Shown: in pieces, positions 10,906 to 23,184 of the stretch
Numbering within the stretch: position 1 is the stretch's first letter
Layout: each line of letters opens with the position of its first letter
The notes under the pieces: generated by a model
Told to the model about the DNA's origin: nothing
Database searches by the model: none
The model's input: only the letters and a program-made list of their open reading frames with translations
Source of the DNA: Synanceia verrucosa
Lineage: Eukaryota > Chordata > Actinopteri > Perciformes > Synanceiidae
DNA: 64,000 nt
Assembly: GCA_029721515.1 (NCBI GenBank)
Contig: CM056561.1
Location: 9,842,501-9,906,500 of the forward strand
Direction of reading: 5' to 3'
Position numbers and translations under genes: made by a program

Positions 10906-13814
10906 GAGAGGATCACAGTGGAAGAAATGACATGGAAGTGGTTCTTCTTCATCATGGCCTTTACTGAAAAAAACAACAGTGAGGCCAGGTATCCATATTA
11001 TTCCATATAGTAAATAATTGCATTGCAAATTGTTGAGGTTAAACCATAGGTAATCTTGTCTTGTCATTGAAACACTGCAAATTGAACGCTTAATATTAAT
11101 GTTACCCAATAAATTAACAAGTGATGACTAATGACACAAAATTAAACAAGTAGGTTAAAATTGTGCTCCTACACACTTTACTACTTTGGTTACAATTAGG
11201 TGCATACAAAAATGAACGTTCAGATTTGTAATTGTCTTTGAAGTATACATCAAGGAAGTGACTGAAGTTAAGATTAAAAATTAAGGAACTTTGATATGAA
11301 GAGAAAAAATATCCTATTGGAATGTAACTACTAACTACTAGTTGAAAAGCTACCACTTCCTGCTGTTGATGTCACATGACTTACTGTTTGCTAGATCTGT
11401 GTCATGACTTTGGGTCTCTAAAAAGCACAACAAGTTTATTTCCTGCTTTTTTTCTTTATTTTCTGTACATAGTGTTGCATGAATTGTATTGTTTTTGTCT
11501 GGTGAAAAGGGCTGACTCATGAACTGGCTGAAGGTTATGTCCCTGTCTCCTTGTGGAGTGATCTATAATACCAGTAAGTATAATGTGTTTGTGGCACCTG
11601 CATCACTTTCATGCAGCACTGATAGTCATTAATCACCACAGGAATCCATCCATCACAACAGTTAAGAAATGCACTGTATCATCATCATCACACACTCACT
11701 GAGGGTCAGAGCCACTAGCAGCAAGCAGAAGCTTGAGCATTGCCACATCCGTGTTCTTTATTGGTTTTTCAGGAATGAGGAAGTGAGTGAGGCAGCATCT
11801 TTACGGGAAGGCAGCGAGTACGGGAGGGAGGGGTGGGCGGGAAGGTTATGACAAATATTTGTTAAGACAGACAGGAAGACATGAGGAGAGAAACAGTGCA
11901 AAGTGCAAAGGTGAACAGCTTTAATTACATTTGAAGCTGGGTAATCCCATTTCTCATTGTAGTCATGCCTTGGCCACTTTTTACACAACCGGCCTTTTAA
12001 TTATCATTGTTACTACTTGCAACCTCTTGGCAAACCTGATGGTTACTCAAAGAGGGACTTATTGTAGCCTGGAGCAATAATACACAGTGTTCTTTTTCAC
12101 AATGTCTTAAATGTTCAATTTCTTAGTGTTCCAGCAAACACAGTGAGGCAGCAAAAACAGAAATATTCAGATATAGAGCTTGATTCACAGGTTGGTGACA
12201 TGCATGTGTTCACATGCTTTTTGTGCACCATGGTTGTGTGTATGTGTGTAGACAGAGAGGCAGATTGGGCTCATCTTTTTTCCTGAGGGACGTGGCAGCA
12301 GTCGACAAGATGTGTAAGCCAGTGAGTCAGCCAACAGGAATGCAACGTCTGGAAACCTTGCACAGATTGTCACAGAGAGACAGAGTGTTCTGCTAACATG
12401 ACATGTGACATCTTCCTTAAAATGCCATAAAAACATCATATTCTTGTGAAAAATAAGCAAAAAAGCAATCAATCAATAGAAAAAAAAGTAGCAAACACAC
12501 ATTGTTCACTTTCCTTTTTCAACTAACATTATCACTGTTTTAGGTGAAACTCACCAGATGCTCTCATTGAACCTGATCTACCTGGTCAGCCCGGTCTGAG
12601 ACCCGCTTGTTCAGCCCTTCAGCTTTTGACACTCCTTTCACGTCAGGTCTAACCTCATTCTGCAAGTCACAAAACAAATACCAGTAGCAACTGTTGCCAC
12701 TTCTGTTGTAGCAAATAACTTGAGGAGATCCTCTCGTGATTATTTTGGCATCAAAATTTAGGCATAAAAATGTAATTTTAGGAAATACAACTATTTGCAT
12801 TCTTGTTGAAATAAAAATCAATAATGTCCGCTCCAAATGTGAAGCTAGAGCCAGGCGGTACTTAGTATGCAAAAAGTAGATATTTATAGGGACAATAAAA
12901 CAATGACACTGCACAGGAGAGGTGGATGGGTCCAGCAATCAAAGCACTTTCACCCAAGACACCATGCAGCCTGTTAGGATCAGCTGTCGGTTCATGTCTC
13001 GTCTTCTCAACATTTAGTGTCATTTTCACTGAACAAACATAGTAGATTTATGTTCAATCTTGTACATTAGTTCTTTCCTGAAGCTGACTATAGTGGTTTT
13101 GTTGCATTGTTATTGGTTGTTATGTTACGGTGTTGTGTAGTTACATTATTATTTGAACTCAAACAATTATCTATTTTTCAAGCCATAATTGTTGCCTAAA
13201 CCTTACCAATCGTTTCACAATGTTAACCATGTGGCACTGTGTCGCTGAAAGGATTGATGCACATTATCATGAATGCAGAGCAGAACCGTTTTTGGGTGAA
13301 ATCCAGTCTTCAGTCTGAGCTTCCTCGACGTCCCCTCCCATAACCTTTTAAAATGAAGGATCTGCTGCTCAGGGAATTAACCAAAAAGAAAGTCAGGGTC
13401 ACCCCTGGCTCAGACTCCCACTGCCCTGGAAACCCAACAGGCATCCTGCAGACAAACAGAGAGCCACTGAGCTGCCACAGTGAGTTCCTTCACTCCCACA
13501 GTTCCCAGTCAGTCCTGGGAAAATATTTTAACTAAGGCAAAGAAAAGAGAACAGGCTGTTCCAGCTTGTTCGATGAGAAGCTTCAACTGGTTTGTGCCAG
13601 CTCAGGACTCCTAATTTCTTTCACAACTTAAATGGCCTTTCTGCTGTTTTCTGCTGGTGGCTAGAGAAAGGAAGTTTAGCTCATCTTTCAATGCTTAAAT
13701 ACTAATTTGTCCTTCTGGCACAGGTCCAGATGAATTTCTTCATAAACTTCCGGTCAGTATGTGGAAGTTACAGTCTGTTTCATTCTCAATGGCTATAACT
13801 ATAGAGTTAAGGGG
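10906..13814. other. Intergenic stretch, no gene recognised
   Basis: Several frames of 75-125 codons occur on both strands, but none shows a domain, signal peptide with supporting context, or splice-site pairing. A short (ATC)n run lies near 11680-11695. Confidence 0.5.
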
Positions 13815-14160
13815 ACACTATGTAATTTTTTAAGTATTTTATTGCATATGCAAACAATCTGCCTTATCCTCCTGGGCGAAGAATCAGTTATCTGCCTTTA
13901 CATAGAGCGGGTCGCTCATACGGAGGCTTCCATGTCTTTCCGGTCTATCAAAAACTACGAACTGCCGAGAGGGACATAAAGCACTACCTGCTAGTACCTA
14001 TAGGACAAAATTTCCATGTTTTGCGATTCACTTTTCACAGAGAAGCAAGGTGGAGAAGCTGGTTTTACTTACCCGGCACTAAACGAAAACCTGCACTGCA
14101 ATTTTGGTCATAATACAAGACCATACAAATACTCATCGCCAAAAAATTGCTTTAAAGCAG
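13815..14160. repeat. Possible interspersed repeat fragment
   Basis: This block has local CpG dinucleotides and a texture unlike its AT-rich flanks, which suggests an old inserted element. I found no inverted ends, tail or target duplication. Confidence 0.25.
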
Positions 14161-16130
14161 TTTAAAGCATATTTAAAGCAACATGTTTACATTAGAGAGA
14201 GTGTGTAATGTAATTTACTTGTAGTGACAGAACTATCACCTGAAGGTTCTTTTAACATCCAACCTGTTTGCTTTGGTTAAAACAAACTTAGGTCTGTTGG
14301 CCTGCTTAGTTTGCTTTGTTTGCGCTTGTATGACAACTGTCAGTCCAACCTTGATACAAAACAAACAACTGATCCAAGATCTTTGGTCTGGTTCCAAGCA
14401 GACTTTGGTGACTATAACTCAAGTTGTAGTACACAACAGAAACTGTCCGTCCATAGTTTTGTAGTTTTCAACATAAATGTCAAATATATAATATTTGGTT
14501 CCAATAATCTCTTGTGAGAAATTCTGGTATTTTTCTCAGGAATTTCAACTGACAATTTGGGTGGGAATAAGGTTGCAACAGGAGCACTCACACTTTATGA
14601 TGGCACCTGTGTTTATGTAGCCTCCCCAGGCCAAACCTCCTCATTCCTCCATCCTAGACCTCCTCTTTCCATGTCCAGGCTTGTTAGTCATGGAGGTGTA
14701 ATACAGTGAGGAAAGGCCGTGGGATTCAGCGAAGCTGTTGAGAGACTCCAGAGGTGGGGCAGAAAGCTGTCTGCCTCCTCTCTCCCTTCCTCACTTATTA
14801 TGAAATATGAGTCATTCATAAAAATGTGAAAACAAAGTCAACAGCATAAAAGCCTTCATGTGACTACAAGTTGAGAAAGAAGAATGACTGCTGGCTGTCA
14901 TCTCATGCAGGTTAGACTGAACAGGAGGAACTTACACAGAGACAGAGAAAAAAATTCTTGCCTAATGGGCAATAAATAACACCACCATGGGAACATCAGT
15001 GCATCATCATCATCATCAATGAACAAATGTTGTGCTGCTGCTCTGTTTGCTTTCATTAATTTCACACTCTGTTGTTTCCATTTAGTGAATGGAAATGAAT
15101 AAATCTGCAGACGAATTGTCAGTGATGCTCTGAGAACTCATTTCTCTGTCTTGAGTAGTTCAGTACCTCTGGATAGAAGGTTAAGATGATGTCTGCAAAC
15201 GCTAACAGTGCAAATGAAGACCTCAGGGATAATGCATTATTAATTACAATAACAAATAACATGGATGCCAGTTGGTTGGTTGGAGAGCTGTCCTTCAAAA
15301 ACAGATCAGAATACAAAAATGACCAAACTGTTTAATTTTTCCATGAAACTTTTTTCAATATGAACACCAGTTGTTCCAATACAATATTACATGTATGATA
15401 TTTCGTCTTTCCAATTACAGTTTTTTTTCTGTGCCAGACTTGACTGTTCTGTTCTGCTCATGCTACCATAGTAGTGCAACAAAAACTCACTTAGTAATAA
15501 TAAATAAGCATAGAAACTAAAAAAGAGAGAAAATGTCACATTGGTGCAGGACATCCAAAAGAAGTGAAAAACATGAACATCACTGCCCCTTGTTGAAAAT
15601 CCAGTGTTTGTGGGACCCATTCACCTCCATGTATTCCTTCAGTTTTATTCTACATCTCTTGTTGAGATACATACAAATTAATGCATGCTTTTGCCTTGCA
15701 TATTATCATATTAGTCATACTTATTTTTGTGCAACTGTGCTCTAGTATTAGTATATACAGTAAAATACCAATAATTACACCCCCTTGTCTCCTCCATAGT
15801 AAGAACAGACTGTATATATAATGATCAGCAGCTGGTGGCCATAGTTTTACACACTTTTACCATACATCACTGTGTGACTCATTCTGCTGTGAAGAGATGG
15901 AAACTGTGATTTGATCTTAGGAAAAAAAAATCAATCTGGAAATAGCCATACTCTTTAGAGCAAAATTTGATTAAGCATAGCAGCCATGGTGGTTGCAGGG
16001 TTGGAGCCAGGAGGTGACATCTAGAACACTGAGGAGACGTTCAGCTCGACCTTCAACGGAGCATCACACCCTCAGTTGTGCTGGAGCAAGTGACACAGAC
16101 CCTGGGTGGCCACCAGCCATTACTTACTTA
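14161..16130. other. Intergenic stretch, no gene recognised
   Basis: No recognisable exon or RNA gene. A short (ATC)n run lies near 15004-15018. Confidence 0.5.
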
Positions 16131-16169
<39 letters not shown>

Positions 16170-16170
16170 G
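16131..16170. repeat. (GT)n(GA)n compound microsatellite
   Basis: About ten GT units pass directly into about nine GA units. Confidence 0.9.
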
Positions 16171-16328
16171 GAGAGACAGTCTGTGTGTATTTATGTACTT
16201 CCGTACTTCCGCCTTTTTCGAGGTTGTCGTGACCTCAAGACAGAAGGATTAGGTTAGGTTTAACATTTGTGTCAGGGTATCAGGGTGGTATTCCACCTAA
16301 GAGGTTCAACAAACTCCAGTTCCAGAAC

Positions 16329-16688
16329 ATCCATCCATCCATTATCTACCTCTTATCCTCATAGGGTCGTGGGGGGGCTGGAGCCTATCCCAGCTGTCTT
16401 AGGGCGGAAGGCAGGGTACACCCTGGACAAGTCGCCACCTCATCGCAGGGTACATAGAGACAGACAACCACTCACACTCTCATTCACACCTACGGTCAAT
16501 TTAAATTAACCAATTAACCTAATCCCCATGCATGTTTTTGGATGGTGGGAGGAAGCCGGAGTACCCGGAGAGAACCCACGAAGACACTGGGAGAACATGC
16601 AAACTCCACACACAAAGGCCCTGGGCCCAGGATTCGAACCCGGTGCCTTCTTGCTGTGAGGCGACAGTGCTAACCACTACACCACCAG
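16329..16688 (-). mobile_element. tRNA-derived SINE with (ATGG)n tail
   Basis: Read on the minus strand, the element begins with a tRNA-like head: an A-box-like TGGTGTAGTGGTTAGCAC and a B-box GGTTCGAATCC, the internal pol III promoter. A body of about 250 bp follows, ending in (ATGG)n at 16329-16343. It matches the copies at 6.6 and 44.2 kb over nearly the whole length. Such elements depend on the reverse transcriptase of a partner LINE. No clean target duplication is visible here, so this copy is probably older than the one at 44.2 kb. Confidence 0.85.
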
Positions 16689-16698
16689 TATATCATAT

Positions 16699-16730
16699 CA
16701 TAATTCATGACTCATATATCATGAATTATG
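16699..16730. repeat. 12-bp perfect palindrome with 8-nt loop
   Basis: CATAATTCATGA at 16699-16710 pairs with TCATGAATTATG at 16719-16730, immediately beyond the head end of the SINE. Confidence 0.85.
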
Positions 16731-19700
16731 GGTATATATGTTTATGATCAAGGGTTTTTTGGAGCTTGACTCATATTAGCGACTGAGATAGCACTCCTTG
16801 GTGCTTCAGTTTTGACCATTTTTCTCTCTGGTACCCTAGCTTTATGGAAGTGTAACATCAACATGATGGGATAGCTCTATAATTAACCAGTGGTGACAAT
16901 TTTGAACATTTTAAAATGAAATGAATCGACCCGGTGCACTTTGAGAGAAAAATGAAAAAGCTAGATTTATGAAGAAAATTGTGCTTGAGTGAACCATTGT
17001 TCATTACTGCTTTTATGGATAGCAAACTGTCACTCAACATAAAGGACAGAGCCTTTTTACTGGGCATCAACCTCAAGGTCATATGTGCAAGCTATTGCAG
17101 GGGAGCATTTGCAGAGGTACAGAAATTTGCTTCTTCGAAAAGAAAGTGGAGCAGGACTGTAAAGTAGTGAGGCCAAGGGGCCACTGAGTCTGCTTTCAGT
17201 GCTGATGGGCTCAGTGAATAGAGTTGAAAATATTTACATTCATTATCAAGAAAGACATAGGAACAAATATTGATATAAACATTGATATTTTGGCACACAG
17301 TCTTTTTCCAGATAACCACCTCACCTCTCACCTTGTAGTAAGTGCAATGTCCACATATCAAATAAAAATACTGGCACAAACCACAAAAATACAGCAGTCA
17401 AGATCCAGACCTGTTTTCCTGTGATTGAGGTGTTAACTGTCTTGATTTGTGATTTGGTCTATTTCACATTCCTGACTGTATAACCAAACACTACATATTC
17501 ACAACCAATGCAGAGGTACATGGTGCATGTGTGTGTCATTTGTCAACATGAGAATTTCCAGATTATACCAACACACACATGATTTCCCATTCATCTGTGT
17601 TTTCTGCCCTGTGCCCACAGTGTTATTTACCCAGCAGGCAGATGGGCAGGTGGAGACTGACAGTGACAGAGAGGTGGTGGTGGGGGGAGCATTTCCTGAT
17701 AAAATTGCTTAACAGCTCTGGCTATGTGTCTAACAGTTGGAACAGGGAGGAGGGTGCTTATGCAACAGCTGCTATCTGTTTCTTTCTCATAAGAAGAACT
17801 TACGGGAACAAGACAAAGATGAGCCAATCAGCTCTTACTGGTGAGGCGGTAGCAAGTGAGTCTCAGGTCAGTAACGCCTGCTGACAGGAAGTAAAGCACA
17901 GATGAGAAGCAGAGCAGCTTCTTCAGTGTGCTCAAAACAAATGAAGCTCATTGACCCATTATTACTCACAATGTCTCCTTGAGGAGACACAGATCAACGT
18001 TATCAATGTCTTTTCTTCTGAGGGCAGACAATGTTAAGCTGGTAGCTTTTACACTGTTTCCAATGTGTGTGATGAGTCAATGTTGAAATTAGTCAAATGA
18101 ACTCAGGGGGTTTGGGAGTGATGACTCATCAACACTCAACGCAAATACCCAACTCTGCATTTGAATAGAAAGACAGCTTGCATGACAAGTCTCTCAACAT
18201 GTGCAGCGATAAACAAAAGTAGTGCCTCAAATGTGGATGAGCGAATGACTGAATGAATGAATATCATGCTTTAATGTTTGAAAAACACATGTCTATCTGA
18301 ATGTACCTTTACTCACACTGTCTGAAAAGCTCCATTTTAGCGCCTGTCTCTTTAAGACCCCTGCCTTTGCAAGGTATTTTTCAATCCACAGGCAGTTTAT
18401 TCTAGAGCCTTCATGTGACAGAGGAAGGGGAGCCACATCTAAATGATGAATCACATGTTTCCTCCTCTCGACAGCCCACAATAAACTGACCAGGTCTTCT
18501 TATTTCAGAGTTTGTGGGTTTGTAGGACCTCCAATTACCCAAAATGTATGAACACAAGCACTGAGACTATTCCTGATATATCCCTTTTAAGGGAGTAATC
18601 TCACATTTTTTGAGACTTATCTGGAATTATGGAGAAAATAGACACACCTTGCTCACATTGCCATTTATTACATTGTTAATGTAACAATGTAACAATCGCT
18701 TTAACTGACTGCCAATCAACATCTTGACAAAAAAGATGATATATTTAGTTTTCATTTAGTGATGACCTTTTGAGGAAATCCCGCTTTCTAGCTCAAATAC
18801 TTGAAACAGCAGAAATTCTTGGTTGCATTTCAAGGCTTTCATAACAGCCAGCTGGCATTCTGGCAGTCTGATGTGGCACGTGGCTCTCCGAATGAGAGAG
18901 GAAATGAATGTCACTGCCATTCCTGGAAACTACCTGTGGTCTACACTATAATCTCTGAAGAGAAATTGTACTCTGTCTGAGTACCTGCAGAGAATGAGAT
19001 CAGAAGGATGCCGGTACTGATGACTAACACTTTGAATTTTTGCTGAAGACATTTTATTTTTATGGTTGACTTTCTTTGCTGGCCCGTTTATTATTATCTG
19101 ATACAGAAATACATGCGGTGAGTTGCATGGAGCTTTGACTTAGATTATATTTATGACTTGAAACATGTCTAAGAATGAAGATGGACCTTATTGCTTCCAT
19201 CTGCATCCCTTTCCTTCAGTCCCCATCTGTCCAATCAAATCACAGCCGGTAAAAACACACTGTGTTCTCCTGACAGGCCGGGAGGGAGCAGAAGCATTTG
19301 GCGAGATTAGTGGCGAGGCCAGGAGTCCCAAAGGAGCATCACAACTGATTAAAGCTACAACTCTTATCTGTTGGAGAGAGCAGATCATGATAGCTGCTGC
19401 CTGCATCTGAGGCTTGTTGGTGGGATAAACCTATGGAGACATTCCAGCTGTGGACTGTCAGAGGGTTATTACTGTATTATTGTTATTACTGTAGTTACAT
19501 CTCCATTAACAGTGTAAAAGTAAACACCCTGCATTTAAACACTGTACTTCAGTAAACTTCAGTAAACATACATTATTATAATTATCAGAAAAATGTACTT
19601 AAAGTATCGAAGGTAAAAGTTTTTATGCATGAGGACTACCTTAGACCCCAGCAGCTCCTGGGTTTCTTTTGGTCATGATTGTATGGTACTGATTTATTTA

Positions 19701-20194
19701 CAATGTGCATTTTAATAAGCTTTGTCCAGGAGTGCGCTGTCTTCTAGTTCCTGTATGTGTGTATCTTAGGATCAATTCAGGTCACTCACTGGGTAAATGC
19801 TGCTATTCAGTCATGTCAGGTCACCTTGACAACACACAACTCAGCTAAATCAAGATAAATAATCCAGTGTGTTGTCCATATATTCTCTTTCAATGATGAA
19901 GTCAGCATTCTTTGCCATTCTGAAAGGCTCTGGAGCTCCTCTACATGTCAGCATCCCACCTCTTCCTGTCGCCTTCTACCAGCCACGTCTTTCTTATCTC
20001 GTCATCTGTTCTCCGTTTCCGCTGCTTTTCTACAAACAGGAAACCTGCTAAGAAAAACTGTAGAACCTCATGACCTCGTGGGTTCTATTGCTGTGTTACA
20101 ATAATATTTATATGGCTGTTAATTTAATGTTTTTTTATGAATCAAGTCTAACATAGCACAGACTTTCCCCCCCTCTAATGCATGTATGATGGAC
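16731..20194. other. Intergenic stretch downstream of pim1, no gene recognised
   Basis: No exon, RNA gene or bounded repeat was recognised. A GC-richer patch at 18290-18480 could be an old repeat piece. The open frames are all under about 100 codons and lack known motifs. Confidence 0.5.
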
Positions 20195-20255
20195 ACCAGT
20201 GTGGTGCTGTGGTTAGCACTGTTGCTTCACAACAAGAGGGTCTTCTATTTAATTG
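20195..20255 (+). mobile_element. SINE head fragment (tRNA-like A-box region)
   Basis: GTGGTGCTGTGGTTAGCACT followed by a CACAACAAGAGGGTC-like stretch resembles the tRNA-like head of the SINE at 16.3 and 44.2 kb, here on the plus strand and cut off before the B-box. It lies about 50-100 bp beyond the pim1 polyadenylation signal. Confidence 0.6.
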
Positions 20256-20306
20256 GTGAAAGTGTTAAAATACAAAAGGAGTCCAGTGTCATAATTAAAA
20301 AAAATA

Positions 20307-20312
20307 TTTATT
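20307..20312 (-). terminator. pim1: pim1 polyadenylation signal AATAAA
   Basis: TTTATT on the plus strand gives AATAAA on the minus strand. It is the first canonical signal after the stop codon, with a U-rich stretch immediately downstream as expected for cleavage. Cleavage would fall near 20290. Confidence 0.7.
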
Positions 20313-20586
20313 GAAATCGTATAAAAATAGCTTCTAACATAATTTACAATTCTAATTTGAATGGATGGAAAAAAAAACAATCCAAGCCACAATCATGAAA
20401 CCAGAAGTTCTCTCATTCACGCATCCAACATTCAGAGTTCACTTGCTCCCACAGCAGACGACAGCATAACACAACCATTTGCCATCAGTAGACGTTCAGT
20501 GCTTAGACACATTAAGATGGAAGTGCTTTTGGGAATATTTACACCTTATGTACATTTCATACAAAAAAATACACACTTCTGCTCTT

Positions 20587-20610
20587 AAAAAAAAAAAAAA
20601 AAAAAAAAAA
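20587..20610. repeat. Poly(A) tract (poly(U) in pim1 mRNA)
   Basis: An uninterrupted run of about 24 A on the plus strand inside the pim1 3'UTR. Because the gene is on the minus strand this is a U-tract in the transcript, not a retroposed tail of pim1. Confidence 0.9.
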
Positions 20611-20720
20611 TCATGCCATAAATATGGTCGGAAAAATCTGTCTTTGTCTTTTTTTAAATAATCTGTGGGTCCTTCGGTGACTGTGGAATGAAATACGTAC
20701 AAACAGCCGAAATTCTCTCA

Positions 20721-20737
20721 TAAATAAATAAATAAAA
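20721..20737 (-). promoter_or_regulatory. pim1: AU-rich element in the pim1 3'UTR
   Basis: On the transcript strand this reads AUUUAUUUAUUUA, three overlapping AUUUA pentamers that include the UUAUUUAUU nonamer. Such elements destabilise short-lived mRNAs, and mammalian PIM1 mRNA is known to be unstable and to carry AU-rich elements. Function here is inferred. Confidence 0.7.
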
Positions 20738-20786
20738 TTCTGCACTCATGTGAGAAAGAAGTCACAGCAATAATAAATATCATTAT

Positions 20787-20794
20787 TATTTACA
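20787..20794 (-). promoter_or_regulatory. pim1: Pumilio-type site UGUAAAUA
   Basis: Exact match to UGUANAUA on the transcript strand, about 50 nt upstream of the AU-rich element. A single octamer can occur by chance. Confidence 0.4.
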
Positions 20795-21580
20795 ATTCTT
20801 GTCCCCACCGATTGTTAAGACCTGCGTGAGGCACTGTTTAAACATCAGAAGTGAAGAGCAGAGGATGTTGTATCTTAAAATGGGTCCGTTTGCATTGTGG
20901 TTGTGTTTGTATACAGTACAACGCCAGTAGAAGAGGAAGCAGAGGTTGTAGATTCTGTAGTAAAGACAGTGAGGTAAGTCCAGTGTTTCTATTTTAGGAT
21001 TTGTTTGCACAGGTTGCTGCCAGAGCTATGAGGTTGTCTGGTTGCTAATGATTGGGAGTAGTAGAAGTAGTGATAGCAGTGGCAGTAAATGACACAGGCT
21101 TTACTGATCTAGGCCTGCGAGAGTAAAACTACAACAGCAATAAACAATATAAAGCCTTGTAGGGAGTAAGGAGCAGAAAAGGTCTCTGAGAAGAGGATCC
21201 TTTCTGGTTTCACAAATTCAAGTATTATCAGGGTTCCCCAACAATCTCACTGAAGGCACTTTCTGAAAGTCCTCTTGGCCAAGCTCTGCTGTGGCACACA
21301 GATCATAGGTCAGCTAACCTGTCCGCTAACCATTCAGCGGAACAGTGAGCACACGTCCCTGCACACAGATCCTGGCCTCCTACGCACTGAGTCACCCAGG
21401 ACCTGGACAGGTCTGAAACCACGATGCTTGTCTCATCTGGGTGCAGTCCATTACACTTTGCATTCGCCTGTGTCTGGACAGTTGACCGGTGTGTGGCCCC
21501 CCTTGCTTTCTGCTTCAAGTCCATTACATACATCTTTTGTAATAGTCTGTTGTGTCAAAGCAGACCACTTCTGGCCTCTA

Positions 21581-21795
21581 TCACCGGGCCACGGCCACAG
21601 GGGTGGGTGTGAAGGCTGAAGGCTCGTGGCTGATGCTGTGCAGCCGGATCTCTGTGCTCGTCTTCTCTGTCTGCACTGTGGATGGGACCACAGAGGAGGA
21701 CGTGCTCTGCATCCACGAGTGATTGATGATGTCCTCGAAAGATGGACGATCGGCCGGCCGCAGAGACAGACACCACTTGATCAACTGCTGGCATT
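21581..21795 (-). CDS. pim1: pim1 coding exon 6 (C-terminus)
   Basis: 215 nt, residues 262-332 and the TGA stop. Begins ECQQLIKWCLSLRPADRPSF, the end of the C-lobe, then a Ser/Thr-rich linker, EIRLHSIS, and a tail rich in Thr-Pro ending VAVAR. The acceptor is TTTCCCAG. Confidence 0.92.
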
Positions 21796-23138
21796 CTGGG
21801 AAAGGAGGGTAACAATCAATAAGTCTGAAGCAATAAACTGAATGTGAAATATGACAACCCTGTCACCACAGCACTAGGACATACAGCAGTGTGAATTTAC
21901 CTGCAGAGATTCTCCTCCGGAAGAGGACCTGCCCTCTTGTGATCTCCTCGTCGTGTTCAAAAGGAATATCCCCACACACCATGTCATACAGCAGGACGCC
22001 CAGGGACCAAACTGTGGCAGAGCGGCCATGATAGCGATGATATTTGATCCACTCTGGTGGGCTGTACACTCTTGTGCCTGTCAGGTGAGGAAACAAAAAA
22101 GAGAATCCATCTTTAATAAGTATGCATGAACAGAACTATCAGATATACTAGTGTGCACTAGTGTGCATCAAATAAAAATGAAAACGAAAGCAGTGGGTGA
22201 AATGATTAGCACAGATGCTATCATCTGAGCTCGTGTGAGAGTAGGGTGGACATGTGACTTTGTTTACAAACTTTGAGTTGTAAATATACACCTTCCCTCC
22301 TGTAGGGGGCGCCACAGTAAAGAGAATTCGCTAAGCCAGCATTAATAGTCTGCAGCAGAGAGCTGAATATACTGAATTTTTAAAAAAAAAAATGACGCTG
22401 AGTGCTCACCATCAAAGTCGGTGTAAATGGTGTCCTTCAGAAGGGCTCCAGATCCGAAGTCGATTAGTTTCATTTCTCCGGTGCGGAGGTCGATGAGGAT
22501 GTTCTCGTCTTTAATATCCCGGTGCACCACGCCGCAGTTGTGGCAATGGCGCACGGCCTCCAGCACCTGGCGGAAGAAGCTCCGCGCCAGCTCCTCCGGT
22601 AAGGCACCTTTCTCCGTGATGAAGTCGAACAGGTCTTTAACGTTTTCGGGCCTCTCCATCACAATGATGAAGCTGTCCGGTCGCTCAAACCAGTCCAGCA
22701 TCTTGATAACGCCGCGGAAGCCCGTACCGACTTTTTTCAACAGTACAATCTCCATCGGGACCCGGCAACCATTGGGCTAAACAGAGCACAACCCACATGA
22801 GTATACATGTAACACTTCTGCTACACTTCAGTATTGTGTTAATTCAAGTAAGAAATGTTTCTCACCAGCTCTCCCCACTCGGTGACTCTGTCCTTGGCCA
22901 CATGTTTGACAGCAACCTAGCAGAGCAAAGAGAACTCCGGTTAGCCGACATGTAAAGCGAGTCAACGCAGACAAACAGCGAGTCATCATGGAGAAGTTAT
23001 GCTAACAACAACAAGCCGTACTAACCGGAGCTCCGTCCGCTGTCCTCGTACCGGAGTAGACGGTACCGAAGCCGCCGCTGCCGAGCACCGAGCCGACCTG
23101 ATACAGCTTCTCAAAAGGCTCCTTGTCCTTCACTGTGA

Positions 23139-23184
<46 letters not shown>

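Larger units (their letters stand above)
20290..21580 (-). other. pim1: pim1 3' untranslated region
   Basis: Extends from the TGA of pim1 to just past the only AATAAA found on this strand downstream. Its length of about 1.27 kb is similar to that of mammalian PIM1 3'UTRs. In mRNA order it contains a CAAUGCA heptamer (20897-20891) matching the miR-33 seed, a UGUAAAUA Pumilio-type octamer (20794-20787), an AU-rich element (20737-20721) and a U-tract (20610-20587). The end point is inferred from the signal, not observed. Confidence 0.7.

Noticed and set aside
10630..11109. 159-codon minus-strand frame across the right half of the Harbinger relic
   Set aside because: It crosses the element boundary into flanking DNA and shows no transposase motif.
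16267..16747. Two plus-strand frames of 71-80 codons
   Set aside because: They are translations of the antisense strand of the SINE. A similar peptide appears over the SINE at 44.2 kb for the same reason.
20587..20610. Poly(A) run as evidence of a retroposed gene copy
   Set aside because: It lies on the strand opposite to pim1 and within its 3'UTR; pim1 has introns, so it is not a retrogene.
22427..22780. 117-codon plus-strand frame opposite pim1 exon 4
   Set aside because: Antisense shadow of a GC-rich coding exon.
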